A DNA stretch of 64,000 nt from Mikania micrantha (lineage: Eukaryota; Streptophyta; Magnoliopsida; Asterales; Asteraceae): positions 19,840,963 through 19,904,962 of the forward strand of contig CM018687.1 of NCBI GenBank assembly GCA_009363875.1, read 5' to 3'. Position numbers and translations under genes: made by a program. Of the stretch, positions 43,642 through 55,921 are shown one piece after another; position 1 is the first letter of the stretch; each line of letters opens with the position of its first letter. Below the pieces are notes generated by a model. It was given only the letters and a program-made list of their open reading frames with translations. It was not told the origin of the DNA and made no database searches.

Positions 43642-46297
43642 CTCTGCGATAATTTACAACAAACAAATATACAACAAATTACAAGCTAATTACAAACCTA
43701 AATCCTAAATTTTATTAATTTTATGTTACAAGTGTTTATTTATTTACAAAGTGTGTTGATTATGTTTTTGTACAATTTGGTTTATTCAATTATTTGTGAT
43801 ATACATATATACAAATTGTTATTAAATATATTATACAGTTTTATTGTAAAATACAGTTAATTAATTAATTTACAAAAATTTTACACACATATATTACATA
43901 CAATTATTAATTACAAAGATAATATACAGTTTATACATTATTTATTGTACAAGTTTTAGAATTCATATTTATTACAATTTATTAATAATATACATAATAC
44001 ATTTCTATTTTACAAGACAATTGTTTTTATTTTAAAAATTATTTTTTTGTACAATTTTATTTATTTATTTATGACAATTTATTTTATTTTCTTAAGGAAA
44101 TTTATTATTTAAAATTACATTGTAGTTTACAAGTGTATTATTTATTTTACAAAACTTAAGTATTATTATTTTTAGTTTTACATACACATATATATATATT
44201 TAATTTACATTATTTATACAAAATACATAAGTTAACATACAACACTACAAATTTTACATATTTTATCATAATAAAGAATTAATTTACAACATATACATTA
44301 TACATTTACATTAATTTTAGAAATACATAAGGTACAGACATACAACTAATTTACATTTATACATACATAAAAATTACATTTATTTTTATTATTATTATTT
44401 TTCCACCCTATTTTATTTTACAAAAATTATTCTATGCTACAAAATTTACAATTAGTTTACATATATTTATTTATTAGAAATACATTTATATTTATTTATG
44501 AAACTTGACATTATTTTTATTTAGTTATTTGTTTATTTATTATTATTATGATTATTATTATTATTTTTCATTTTTTTCTGAAACCATAGTTAACCAAAAC
44601 AAAAATAAAAATAAAATAAATAATAAAATAAAAAAAATAAAATACTAAAAGATTTTTTTAAAAAAAATTCGAAAAGGGGGGGGGGGGGCTCCGGCAACTT
44701 TTTCCGGCCATACTTCGGCCAAATTCCGGTCATCAAACAAGAATCCCCAAATCAACCCTAATCTAACCTATTCTAATCTAGATATCGAAAAGTAAAATCA
44801 AGGAGATCACAGGGGTTACCGGTTGATGGTGGTGAATGGCGGTGGTTGTTGATGGAGATGAACAGAGGCGGCGACTGTTGATTGACAGGAGCGGCGGTGG
44901 TCGAAGGTAGATGATGTTGTATGCGGTGGAGATGGGTGATGATGGTGGCGGCGACTGCTGGTGCTGATTGGCGAAAACAGAGTGGAGGCGTGGTGTTTGG
45001 TGGTGGTTGTGCGGCGGAGAATAGTGGTGGGGTTGATGGTGACCGATGGTGGTTGGAAGATTAGGGTTTTTTGTGATGGTGAATGATGATGGTGGTACCG
45101 GTGGTAACTAACGACAGCAGTGGCGGGTGGCGACTGGTGCGGTGGTGATGATCGGAGATGGGGGTTTTGGGTGGGTGTGTGAGAGAATGGGGGTTGCGGA
45201 GATGGTGTTTACCGGTGGCGACAGATGGACGGTGAAGGTGATGGCCGGAGCAGATGTGGCGGCGGCGTATAGAAATGAGGAAGATGATGACGATGGGTGG
45301 TGCTTGTGATGAGCTGCGGCGGTGGTTGGTGGCAGATGGGAGCGAGCGGAGATGATGATGGTGATGTCAGATGATGAGGATGGAGACGAGCGGCGGTGGC
45401 GATTGCGCGGTGGTGGTTGACCGGAGGATGGCGATGGTGGAGGCCGGTGGTCGGAGGGTTGTGCGGCGGAGGCTTAGGGTTTTTCAAGATGATATGTGGA
45501 TGTGATGATGATGGTGACCGGTTGTGACCGGTTAATATATTTTTTTTTTTCGATGAAATTGAGGCCGCGCGTAACGCTCGAAATAATACACCCAAATTAG
45601 GCGTTGCGCGCGTGTGCTATCAGATTGTTTTTTAATTATTTTATTTTTTTATTTTTTTATTTTTTTTTAATTAAAAGAAATTCTGAAAAATTAAAAATTA
45701 AAAATCAAACAAATTTAAACTAATTAAATTCTAATAACTTAATTTAAACTAAACTAGGATTTAACTACATGCAAGTAAATTAAATTAAATTAACTAAATT
45801 TAAACTAACTAATTCCTATTAACTAAAATTAAATTAAATTCTAACTAATCTTAACTAGGCAAAATTAATTTAAACTACATCTAATTAAAAGTAATTCTAA
45901 TAAAGCAAATTAAACTAGGCAAGAAATTTAATTAAAATTCTAAATAACCTACGTTAAACTAGAACATAAAATTAAACTACTTAATTAAAGAAAATGAAAT
46001 CCAAAATCAACATAGAATTAAAAGCAAACAAAACTTAAACAAATTAAAAACTAAAATTAACCTAACAAAAATAAAAGAGAAATCGAGTCAAGCAACTAGT
46101 GATGCATAAAGTATTCAGATTTAATGCACGGTCATGAAATCAGTTGTTTGAAATGGTGATATCGAACAATTCAGATGTCATACCCACACTTGAATCTGAC
46201 ATAATCGCGAAAGCACAAACACATCATCAATCACATAGACTCGAAACACCAAATAAAACTATGTACACTATATACAAACTGGGCCTAGCCCAAATCC
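43642..46297. other. Athila spacer between pol and accessory ORF
   Basis: About 1.1 kb of extreme AT richness (43660-44670), then a run of 13 G (44676-44688), then 44800-45540 strongly G-rich on the + strand (GGTGGTGG, GGCGGCG; CCACCATC on the minus). Next come GGCGTTGCGCGCG-like words near 45570-45620 resembling the LTR, then AATTAAACTA repeats (45700-46080). A polypurine-like AAGTGTGGGTAT lies at 46180-46191 (minus). I see no gene. Minus frame 45209-45595 is a composition artefact rich in Pro and His. Confidence 0.7.
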
Positions 46298-49200
46298 CTA
46301 ACCTGCTCGGGATTCGAGGAGGATAACCTCCTCGTCAGACGGAATCGGGCCTCCAATGTAGGGCTTCAAACGATGCCCATTGACCTTCCAAGTGTGGTCA
46401 CCCGACTCCAACTCCACCGCACCATGCGGGAACACCTCGCGAATCATAAACGGGCCTCTCCAACGCGACTTAAGCTTTCCTGGGAAAAGCCTCAGTCTCG
46501 AGTCATATACCAAGACTCGATCGCCCTTCGCGAACTCCTTAACATTCCTCAACCTCCGATCGTGCAGCGCCTTCGTGCGCTCCTTATAAGTCCACGATCG
46601 AGCGTACGCATCGTCGCGCAGCTCATCCAACTCATGCAACTGGAGGAACCGGTGCTTGGCGGCCTGTGACATATCCAAATTCACAGCCTTCAAGGCCCAA
46701 AAGGCCTTATGCTCAAGCTCAACCGGCAGATGACACGCCTTACCATAGACCATCCGATAGGGAGTCGTCCCAATCGGATTCTTAAACGCTGTCCTAAAGG
46801 CCCACAAGGCGTCATCCAGTTTGTCGGCCCAATCCTTCCTAGTATGGCCGACAGTCCTCTCCAGAATCCTCTTAACTCCCCGATTCGCGTTCTCCACCTG
46901 TCCGCTGGTCTGCGGATGATATGCGGTCGACAGACGGTGGGTGACCCCGTACTTGGCAAGCACTTTGTCCATCTGGACATTACAGAAGTGCGTGCCACGG
47001 TCACTGATCAACGCTCTCGGAGTCCCAAACCTACAAAACAAGTGCTTCAGAAATCTCACCACTACTCGCGCATCATTAGTGGGGAGCGCCTGTGCTTCCA
47101 CCCACTTAGAAACGTAATCAATCGCGACGAGTATGTACCTGTTCCCTCGAGAAGCAGGGAAAGGTCCCATGAAGTCGATGCCCCAGACATCGAAAATCTC
47201 AACAACCTGAATAGGGTGCTGGGGCATCTCATTCCTGGATGAGATGTTGCCTGTCCTCTGACAGGAATCGCACTTCCTACATAACTCATGAGCATCCTTA
47301 AAGATGGTGGGCCAATAAAAACCTGAATCAAACACCTTCTTCGCTGTGGAAGAAGGCCCGTGATGCCCACCAGTAAGGCCCTCATGGCAGTGCCTAAGGA
47401 TCTCCAATCCTTCCTCTCTGCTCACACACCTCCTAAAAACCTGATCAGCACACACACGGAAAAGGTAAGGCGCATCCCAGATGTAATGCCTCGTGTCGGC
47501 AAAGAACTTCTTGCGCTGCTGGAATGTCAGACCCTTAAGAAGGAAACCGTTGGCCAAATAATTGGCAATGTCTGAAAACCACGGTAATCCCTCATCTAGC
47601 CTATCCGTGCGGCAGATCTCCTCTATCCCTACGCTCATAAGCGTCTCCTGTGGAAAGCAATCTCTCATCGCACCCTCTCGAATGAATTCCCTCTCCGGAT
47701 CCTCAAGTCGCGACAAATGGTCGGCGGCGACGTTCTCAGCACCCTTCTTGTCCTTAATTTCTATGTCAAACTCGGACAGAAGGAGGATCCATCTGATCAG
47801 TCTAGGCTTCGCGTCCTTTTTAGCAAAAAGGTAACGGAGAGCCGCATGATCAGTATAGACAACAGTCTTGGAGAGCACGAGGTAAGACCTAAATTTATCA
47901 AAAGCATAGACTACCCCCAACAACTCTTTCTCGGTAGTCGTGTAATTCTCTTGCGCGGCATCTAGGGTCTTACTCGCGTAATAAATGGGGTGGAAATGCT
48001 TATCCACCCGCTGCCCAAGGACAGCCCCAACTGCGAAATCGCTCGCATCGCACATGAGCTCAAATGGCTGGCTCCAGTCGGGGGCTATCAAGATCGGGGC
48101 ACTCACCAGCCTCTCCTTCAGAAACTCGAAGGCTCGCACACAATCATCATCAAACACAAACTCCACCTCCTTCTCCAGCAAACGAGTGATAGGTCTAGTG
48201 ATCTTCGAGAAATCCTTTATGAACCGGCGGTAAAATCCCGCATGACCTAGAAAGCTTCGCACAGCTTTCACACTCGTAGGGGGTGGGAGTTTGCTGATCG
48301 TCTCTATCTTCGCCTTGTCGACCTGGATGCCGTCACGGGATATCTTGTGACCTAGAACTACCCCCTCCGTGACCATAAAGTGACATTTCTCCCAGTTCAA
48401 CATCAGATTCGTCTCCACACATCTCCTAAGCATCCTCTCAAGATTGATCAAACACTGATCGAACGAGCTCCCAAAAACAGAAAAATCATCCATAAACACT
48501 TCCATGGAAGTCTCGATCATATCCTGGAAGATAGCTACCATACACCTCTGAAACGTCGCTGGAGCGTTACACAACCCGAACGGCATACGACGGTATGCAA
48601 AAGTGCCGTACGGGCAGGTAAACGTGGTCTTTTCCTGATCCTCCGGTGCTATCGGGATCTGGAAATAACCTGAAAAGCCGTCCAGGAAACAGTAAAACTG
48701 CTGTCCCGCCAAACGCTCCAGCATCTGATCGATAAAAGGAACTGGGAAGTGATCCTTACGGGTGGCGTCATTAAGCTTCCTATAGTCAATGCACACCCGC
48801 CAGCCTGTGACTGTACGTGTGGGAACGATCTCCTTCCTCTCGTTCACCACTACAGTCATACCGCCCTTCTTAGGGACCACATGAACGGGGCTCACCCATG
48901 ATGAATCGGAAATAGGGTAGATGAGCCCAGCATCTAACAGGCGAAGGACCTCCTTCTTGACCACTTCTCCCATATTAGGATTAAGCCTCCTCTGTGGCTG
49001 AACCACCGGCTTATAATCCTCCTCCATCAAGATGCGATGCGTACAAAAGGAAGGGTGAATACCCTTAATGTCCATCAACCTCCACGCAATCGCCTGTTTG
49101 TGCTCTTTAAGCACAGCGATGAGTCTACTCTTCTCTACGGCTGTCAGAGCTGCTGAAATGATGACAGGTAGATCCGAGTCCCCATCAAGGAATGCATACT

Positions 49201-51841
49201 CAAGGTGAGGTGGCAACTCCTTTAGCTCTAATGACGGGGGAGCCTCAACAGATGGCTTGTCAGCCGGCTCAGAACTCTCAACCTCAAACACAGGGGGATA
49301 AACAGGAGGCTCCATGGCTAAACTGCTAGGAATGTAATCAAGGTAAGCCTCAATAGCAGCAGCCTGGACCTCAACTCCCACACTCTCAACACTCTCATCA
49401 CTGTCACCTAAGTCCTGATCTCCTAACAGATCAACTCCACTAATGTAGTCCAGGCAACGATCCATAGTAGAGAAAAATGCATCTAGAAAGTAAACCTGAT
49501 CGTCCTGGCCACTGGAGTTCCTCATGGACTTCACCACATCAAAGGTGACAGTATCATCTCCAACACGCAATGAGATCTTCCCCTCATAAACATCAATCAT
49601 GGCCTTCGCAGTGCGAAGGAAAGGTCGTCCCATGATGAGGGGAACTCGGTCATCAGCCTGCATGTCAAGTATCACAAAATCAACCGGGAAGACAAACTTG
49701 TCCACCTTCACCAGGACATTCTCAACAATCCCCCTAGGATACTTGACTGACCGATCAGCCAATGCCAAACTCATGCGTGTAGGTGCCGGCTCACCAAGAT
49801 CTAGCTGCTTATAAATGGAATAGGGCATCAAATTGATGCTAGCACCTAGATCAGCCAAAGCATGGTTCACAGAAGAACCGCCAAACAGACAAGGAATAGT
49901 AAAAATCCCTGGATCCTCAAGCTTCTCTGGCAGGTTATTCTGAACCAGAGCCGAACACCTAGCTCCTAAAGTCACGGTAGAGAGTGTCTCCAACTTCTTC
50001 TTGTTAGACAGGAGGTCTTTCAAGAACTTAGCATATTTAGGCATATGCTGGAGGGCCTCAACAAATGGGAGATTGATCTTAAGCTGCTTAAACATCTCCA
50101 GAAAGTGTCCATACTCCTGATCACGCTTCATCTGCAGTGCGCGTGCAGGATATGGAAGCTTAGTCAAGTCAATCTCAGGCTCCTCCGCCACTCTCTTACC
50201 CTTCTTCTTCTCCTCTACCTGCTCCCTCCTCAACCTATCAACTGAAGACTCGCTGCTCGGCGCGGTACTTGCTGGGACTAGCCTCACGGGCGCCCCTGCA
50301 GGAGTCTCCATCTCTATCTCCTCGTCCACCGGCTCATCCTCATCAGGTATGACCGGTGGTGGCAGCTCAACATCTCCTCCCCGACCACTACGTGTGGTCA
50401 CTGCCTTCACATGACCCCTCGGATTAGGGTCAGTGTTCGCCCTAAACGATCCATCCTGCCTACCCTCAAATCTCTTAGCTAACTCTCCCACTGATCGCTG
50501 CAAATCCAGAAATCCAGCCTGCTGGTTCCTCAACAGTGTATCATGCTCCTCGATCTTCTGGTCCCGTAGCTTGTCCTTGTCCATAATCTGCTGAAGCATC
50601 TTCATCTGCTGCGCCATCATGTCCTCAAGCTTCGTGTCTCTGTCTCGGCTACCAGAACTCTCGGGAGTGTCCCTCTCAGTGATCGGGATCTGACGAGCCG
50701 GTGGCTTCTCGTAGGAACTGCTGCCGCTGTGGTTGCCCCGCCAATTGGACTGCTGATGCTGATGCTGTCCCTGGTTCTGATTCCTCCAATGTGAATTCTG
50801 ATTCCAGCTCGGGTTTTGGTTGAAAGGCCTATTCCATCCAGAATTTATGGCCTCAACCTGTGCCTGATCAGTGACCGGGCACTCAGCAGTAGTATGTCCA
50901 CCCCTACATATCTCACACCTAGCAGCAGCCATCTTCAATTCCTTAATATCCTTAGCAAGTGCCTCTAAAGCTGCGGCGGTGCTAGTGTCAGGGGTGACAT
51001 GGTGCATTCCTCTAACAGGAATGGGCGGTGCAACAGTGGGCTTAGCTGCCGATGCAGCTCTCCTCGCGTATGATGGGTCCTCATACTCGGCTAGGGCAAA
51101 GTCCTCGAACATCGCCTCACACTCCTCCGGCTCCTTCTAATCCATGATGTGCCCCCCAGCGGCTGTATTGAATCTGCGCTTCGTCTCCAGTGTCAGTCCA
51201 TTATAGAACTTCTCGACGAGGGCCCAATCGGATAGGCCGTGCTGTGGGCATCTGCTCAGAAGGGAGTTAAACCTCTCCCATGCCATGTAGTATGGCTCAT
51301 CCTCGTCCATCCTAAACGAATGGATCTGATCCCGTAATCTGGCAGATTTAGAAGGAGGATAATACTTCTTCAGGAATTTCGTCTGAAGATCAGCCCATGT
51401 GGTAATCGAGTCCCTAGGAAGAAGGTTCAGCCACGTAGCAGCTCGTCCGGCGAGTGTGAATGGAAACAAACGAAGGTAGACGGCCTCCTCCGAAACTCCA
51501 TTGATGCGGAACGTGTCGCATATACGAACAAAGAGAGATAGATGGCCTGGTGCATCCTCGTCGTCCAGGCCATGAAACTGTGTCGAATTCGTGATCGTCG
51601 ACATCACGTGGGACGGGATCTGCCAGTTGTTGTTGTTGACACCCGGTCTTGTGATGGCAGACCGGGCACCGACAACCCCATGACTGGCTAGCTCGTGAAC
51701 AGTCCGCCTCGGTGGCGGGTGTGGTGGTGGATCCATGTCAACAAAGGGATCAAGAAAACTTACCTGTTGTCGGCCCCGCAGGATCTGCTCTGGTGATCTA
51801 AGCTCGAACTCTGGTGCTCCACAAGATCGGGTATGGGGCAT
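46298..51841 (-). CDS. gag-pol: Athila gag-pol polyprotein (one in-frame amber stop)
   Basis: One frame of about 1848 codons from ATG 51841 to a stop at 46298, interrupted only by TAG at 51139-51137. Gag: retrotransposon gag core (GRAATWLNLLPRDSITTWADL, FLKKYYPPSKSARLRDQI). After the stop: CCHC-like knuckle (CEICRGGHTTAECPV, about 50920-50870); Athila-type protease with DLGASINLMPY (about 49860-49820); RT with VCIDYRKLND and FMDDFSVFGSSFDQC (about 48500); RNase H with MCDASDFAVGAVLGQ (about 48060); and integrase. The integrase has an HHCC finger (CHEGLTGGHHG ... CRKCDSCQRTG) and D,D,E residues in IDFMGPF, ISDRGTHF and GQVENANR. It ends with a basic C-terminal domain and no chromodomain. Near-complete, hence probably recently active or mobilised in trans. 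Confidence 0.92.
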
Positions 51842-52066
51842 GCAAATACCAAAACCCTAATCAAATAAGCAAGTAAGACTCACATATTCACAAAGAAAAT
51901 CCTAATCTAAGGCTCAAATAACAGATAACAGATAAAGGCACTAAGAAGAAAAATACAAACTTAACCTAAAAAGGAAAACTAAGCTAATAGGGGGAAAGAA
52001 AAAAGAAACTAAGAAAAAGGAGCAACTAAAGGCCACAGTCTAAGTAATTGTTGCTATTGCCTAGTA
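51842..52066 (-). other. Athila leader
   Basis: 225 bp between the primer-binding site and the gag ATG, purine-rich on the + strand (AAGAAAAAGG) with nothing else recognised. Confidence 0.7.
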
Positions 52067-52084
52067 TCCCCGGCAACGGCGCCA
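52067..52084 (-). other. Athila primer-binding site, tRNA-Asp type
   Basis: TGGCGCCGTTGCCGGGGA on the minus strand, 6 nt inside the 5' LTR. This 18-mer is the tRNA-Asp complement used by Athila elements and supports the lineage call. Confidence 0.92.
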
Positions 52085-52090
52085 AAAACT

Positions 52091-53805
52091 TGATGCGAGC
52101 GGTCAGTATACTAAAAACAGAACTAAATTTAATCTAATTAACCTAAGCTAAAGACACCAAATCTAATCCTAGACCTATACTTAACCTAAACACCTAGTAA
52201 TAATCAGAAAACCTAAACTAGACCGCTCCTAAGGCAAGTGTACCTGTCGGGTGCAGAATAGCTGACGGAAGTCCGGATATCGAACCACGGACACTAGTGT
52301 GGCAAACTAACCTAGACTGTAAACTAAACTAAAGTAAAAGAGGGGGGGTTTTGGTGCAACTAATAACCTAATCAGACAGGATTTGACTAAGTGAACTAAA
52401 CTACAACTATACTAAGAATAGCAACACTAAAACTGAAACTGAATCTGGAATCTGAATACGATGAGGAAAACAGGTGTACCTAGGCTGGGAATCAAAAGTG
52501 TGACAGATGCTGATCTGGACTGATTTACTAATGATGAAGACTAGGATCTTAATGAACAGACCTAAAATTACCTAAAGGGGACCCAGATCAGATACCAGGC
52601 AACTCCAATAGAAATCCTAAGTCTGTAATGAATACACTAGTCAATCGGGTATCCTCCCGGACTCCCCGACATGCATTTGCACTCTAACTGGTGGATCACC
52701 TCCCGGATTTCTCCACCAGTTTGCATCCTAAGATACTAGAGAGTCATAAAGTTGATAACTTTAACATGGATTGACACTTACACTAAGTAGATCTAAGACA
52801 ACGCCCTCCCGGGTCGTTTAACTCAAAATTCCTAAGTGTAAGAGACCAACCATCTAACCTATCACCTCCCGGATTTCTAGGTTAGGTTACAAATGCAAAT
52901 AACTATATTTAATGAAGTCTAATCCTATGGAATGTGATCAACAACCCATAAACTAACCTAAAACACAAAGTAGTAGGCCTAACATGCATCTATGTGTGGA
53001 AAGACATTCCTAAACACATGTGGATCAAACATACACCAAATATAATCATTAAACATCTGTAATATTCATCAAAGTTTCAAGCTTTACAACTGATTACAAA
53101 GCAAACATCATCATTAAGCATAAATCAAGTCCATAATCATCAAAGTTCACAACTTTATCATCCCAAACCTAAGTACAACCATAGATCTAGCCACAAATCA
53201 TAACTACAGTAGCTAAACAAGTCTGATCAAGGTCTATAAACATTAAAAATCCAAACTTTAAACTAAGAACATGAAAAGTAAAGAGAAATACTCAAGATCT
53301 AGCTCCTTCTTCACTCTAACAAGCCCTAATCAAGCCCAATACTCCATGGTTAAGCTCCAGCTGCTCCAAGGCTTGATTAGGGTTCAAAATACGCCGGAGA
53401 AGATACCAAAAGCGGCTGGAATGCGATGCATTTATAGAGGGCAAGAAATTAGGGTTTTAGGGCTCAAAACCATTATCAGGCGTAACGCCTGACGTGGATG
53501 CACAATGTCAGGCGTTACGCGCGGGTCAGAAGGAAGCTTGCCGGCTGAGGATTCCGCGCGCATCGCCTGGGTTCAGGAGGCCACGATAGGCGTAGCGCCT
53601 AGGTCTAAATCCATTGATTTCTTCGTTTATTCACCCGATCTTGATTCCGACGCCCGTTTGCCTTCATTTCCGCTCCTCCGGGTCACATTCCTGCACAAAA
53701 ACACTAAAATGTAAAAAGGAACTAGAATCGACTCAAAATATAAACAAAACAAACGAAAACTGACTCGAATATGTATGAAAACTGATGTGTTAAAGTGACA
53801 CATCA
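52091..53805 (-). repeat. 5' LTR of the Athila element
   Basis: 1715 bp, nearly identical to the 3' copy. Minus-strand TATA box at 53437-53430. Palindrome TCAGGCGTAACGCCTGA (53476-53492) and related GGCGTTACGCGCG (53511-53523) and TAGGCGTAGCGCCTA (about 53587-53601) lie upstream of it. Confidence 0.95.
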
Positions 53806-53810
53806 TTAGT

Positions 53811-55921
53811 ATCTTTCAGTTGAACAATAAAATCAAACCAGAACAATGAACACTTAGATCAATCGGCCGAATGGAATTGATATTGTCGAATGTCTTTTGG
53901 TCGAATGAACGTATTGACCGAATGAGTCATTCTGTCGAATGAGTCATTCATCGAATGAGCCATTCTGAGTCATTCGTCGAATGAGTCATTCTGTCGAATG
54001 AGTCATTCTCTGAATGAGGTTCATTTGTTGAAAGAGCTTCATTCGCCGAATGAGCCATTCGCCGAACGGCGTCATTCGCCTGATTGTTGAGATTCAAGTT
54101 CCATTTTATGAATATTCAAATTCGCCCATAAAAATTGTATACCCACACTCAGAAACCACCGATTAACAACATTAACATTTGTATTAGGTGATTTTGATGT
54201 CATTTTGACCATTTATTTAAAGGGCGATTCAAGAAACCCTAAAATCCCAAATTTTGAACGGTTTGTGATGATTCCACGGTCCAAAATCGATGATATTGGA
54301 TCCAAGTATACCTGAGACAATCAGAAGAAAAGTTATCAGTATCTGGATCAAAATAAATCACAAGAAAATGGTAGACCGAAGAGAGAAGGTATTTCGGGCG
54401 AATGAACCACACACAGTAATAGGCGAATGAAAATGTGGAGAATAAGGTAGTTCGGCCGATTGAATGTTTATATAGGGTTAGTCATTTGCAGAATGAGACT
54501 GGCGAATGAGTGTTTCGCCCCAAAGTCATTCACCGAATGAAATTCAAATTTAAGAGTCATTCGCCGAATGAAACAAGCGAATGTATTCCTTCGGTCCTTA
54601 GTGATTCGACTGAAAGATTCATTCGCCGAATGAAGTCATTCGGTCGAATGAGTCATCCTCAATACTCATTTGTTCGAATGAGAGTTTTCACTCATAAAAC
54701 ACAACTTAATACCAAAATTTTACATTTATGAACAATTAAGAAAATGCCATTTATGAAGATAAGTCTGGTTGGTTCAGGATTCAGATGAGACAGACATCTG
54801 AATATACAAATGATCATCTAAACTGAAATTGAAAACACAAAATCTTTTTTTTTGAAACAAAATACAAGTGTACTCCTAGCAACTATAGACAAAGAAACAC
54901 ATATTTTTGTGAGAGGTCTGTTGAGAAACTGGTACATCCACCTAATCATGTCAAATCAGCATTACTGAATGTTTCACTTCAGACACATTTGTCTTATGAT
55001 ACGAATACTGATATATTTGTCCAATTTTAAACCTAACAATACATAACTTCTAGACAAACTTTATGATCACTCATATTTTCTGATTGAGTTACCCATTTCA
55101 TTTTACCACTAAAGATCAAAATCAGTTTATAACTCATTTCTGCACATCTTAATACCAGTCATCATAAATTCTACAAGATTCCAATTTATTATGTTTTTGT
55201 ATTTTTCTTGTTCTATCCAAATGGACAGCTTCAGCTAGGTCTTTACAAAGCAGTATGGCACGTGTATGGAATCGTACTTATTTTGTTTTTGTATATTCCA
55301 AGCTTAATACCAGCTTGTTTTTGTTTTTCTTCAAGCTTAATACCAGCTTGTTTTTGTTTATCTTATGATTCAATCATTCTCATCTGAATGGACGGCTTCA
55401 GCTAGGTCTTTACAAAGCAATATGGCACGTATACAGACTTGAATTCATGAATCATTGGAAACCTTATTAGATCCTATGATGACAGGTGCATGCCTGATTT
55501 GACTCAAAAACTATTTATTACTTAGGTGATTTTAGAAAACAGATTCCACAAATCAGACTTTCTAAGTTATCACAAATTGTCTATTCATTTTCTAAAGTCA
55601 GCCTATCAGTACATCACAAAATAATTCTCATGTGTTTTCAGTTTACACATCCAACTTAGCTTTTCAGACATAAAAAGGCTAACACATCACTTTCTCAAAA
55701 ATGACTTTCTCGGTTTTATGATTTTTTAATTGTTTTTGAATTTTTCAAATTTTTAGATGTTTTTGGTTTTTTAATTAACTGACTATTTCTCCCCCTAAAA
55801 ACCTAAAACAGAAAATCTTTTTGAGTTTTTGATTTAAAGAAATGAAAAAACAGAATAAAATAAAATGAAATTAACTAATGAAATCGATGATCATTTATTA
55901 GATTCAGATGAAGGAAGAACT
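53811..55921 (-). other. Sirevirus spacer between RNase H and accessory ORF
   Basis: 2.1 kb non-coding. Two clusters of ATTCGNCGAAT-like words (53860-54080 and 54480-54680). A duplicated segment of about 42 bp (55221-55262 and 55388-55430, both with GCTTCAGCTAGGTCTTTAC). A duplicated AAGCTTAATACCAGCTTG (near 55300 and 55333). A minus-strand AGGGGGAGA run near 55790. No gene recognised. Confidence 0.7.

Larger units (their letters stand above)
38654..53805 (-). mobile_element. Young Athila element (Ty3/gypsy, OTA lineage)
   Basis: 15,152 bp flanked by TTAGT duplications (38649-38653 and 53806-53810). Minus-strand order: 5' LTR (53805-52091), tRNA-Asp primer-binding site, gag-pol (51841-46298), spacer, accessory ORF (43641-42319), spacer, polypurine tract, 3' LTR (40367-38654). 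The LTRs are 1714 and 1715 bp. I found two substitutions (near 38770/52208 and 39207/52645) and one G-run indel (near 38904/52340), so insertion is very recent. It lies in the Sirevirus between pol and the accessory ORF. Confidence 0.95.

Noticed and set aside
45209..45595. 128-codon His/Pro-rich minus frame in the Athila spacer
   Set aside because: Produced by GGTGGT-type repeats. No start context, no domain, and it ends in low-complexity sequence.
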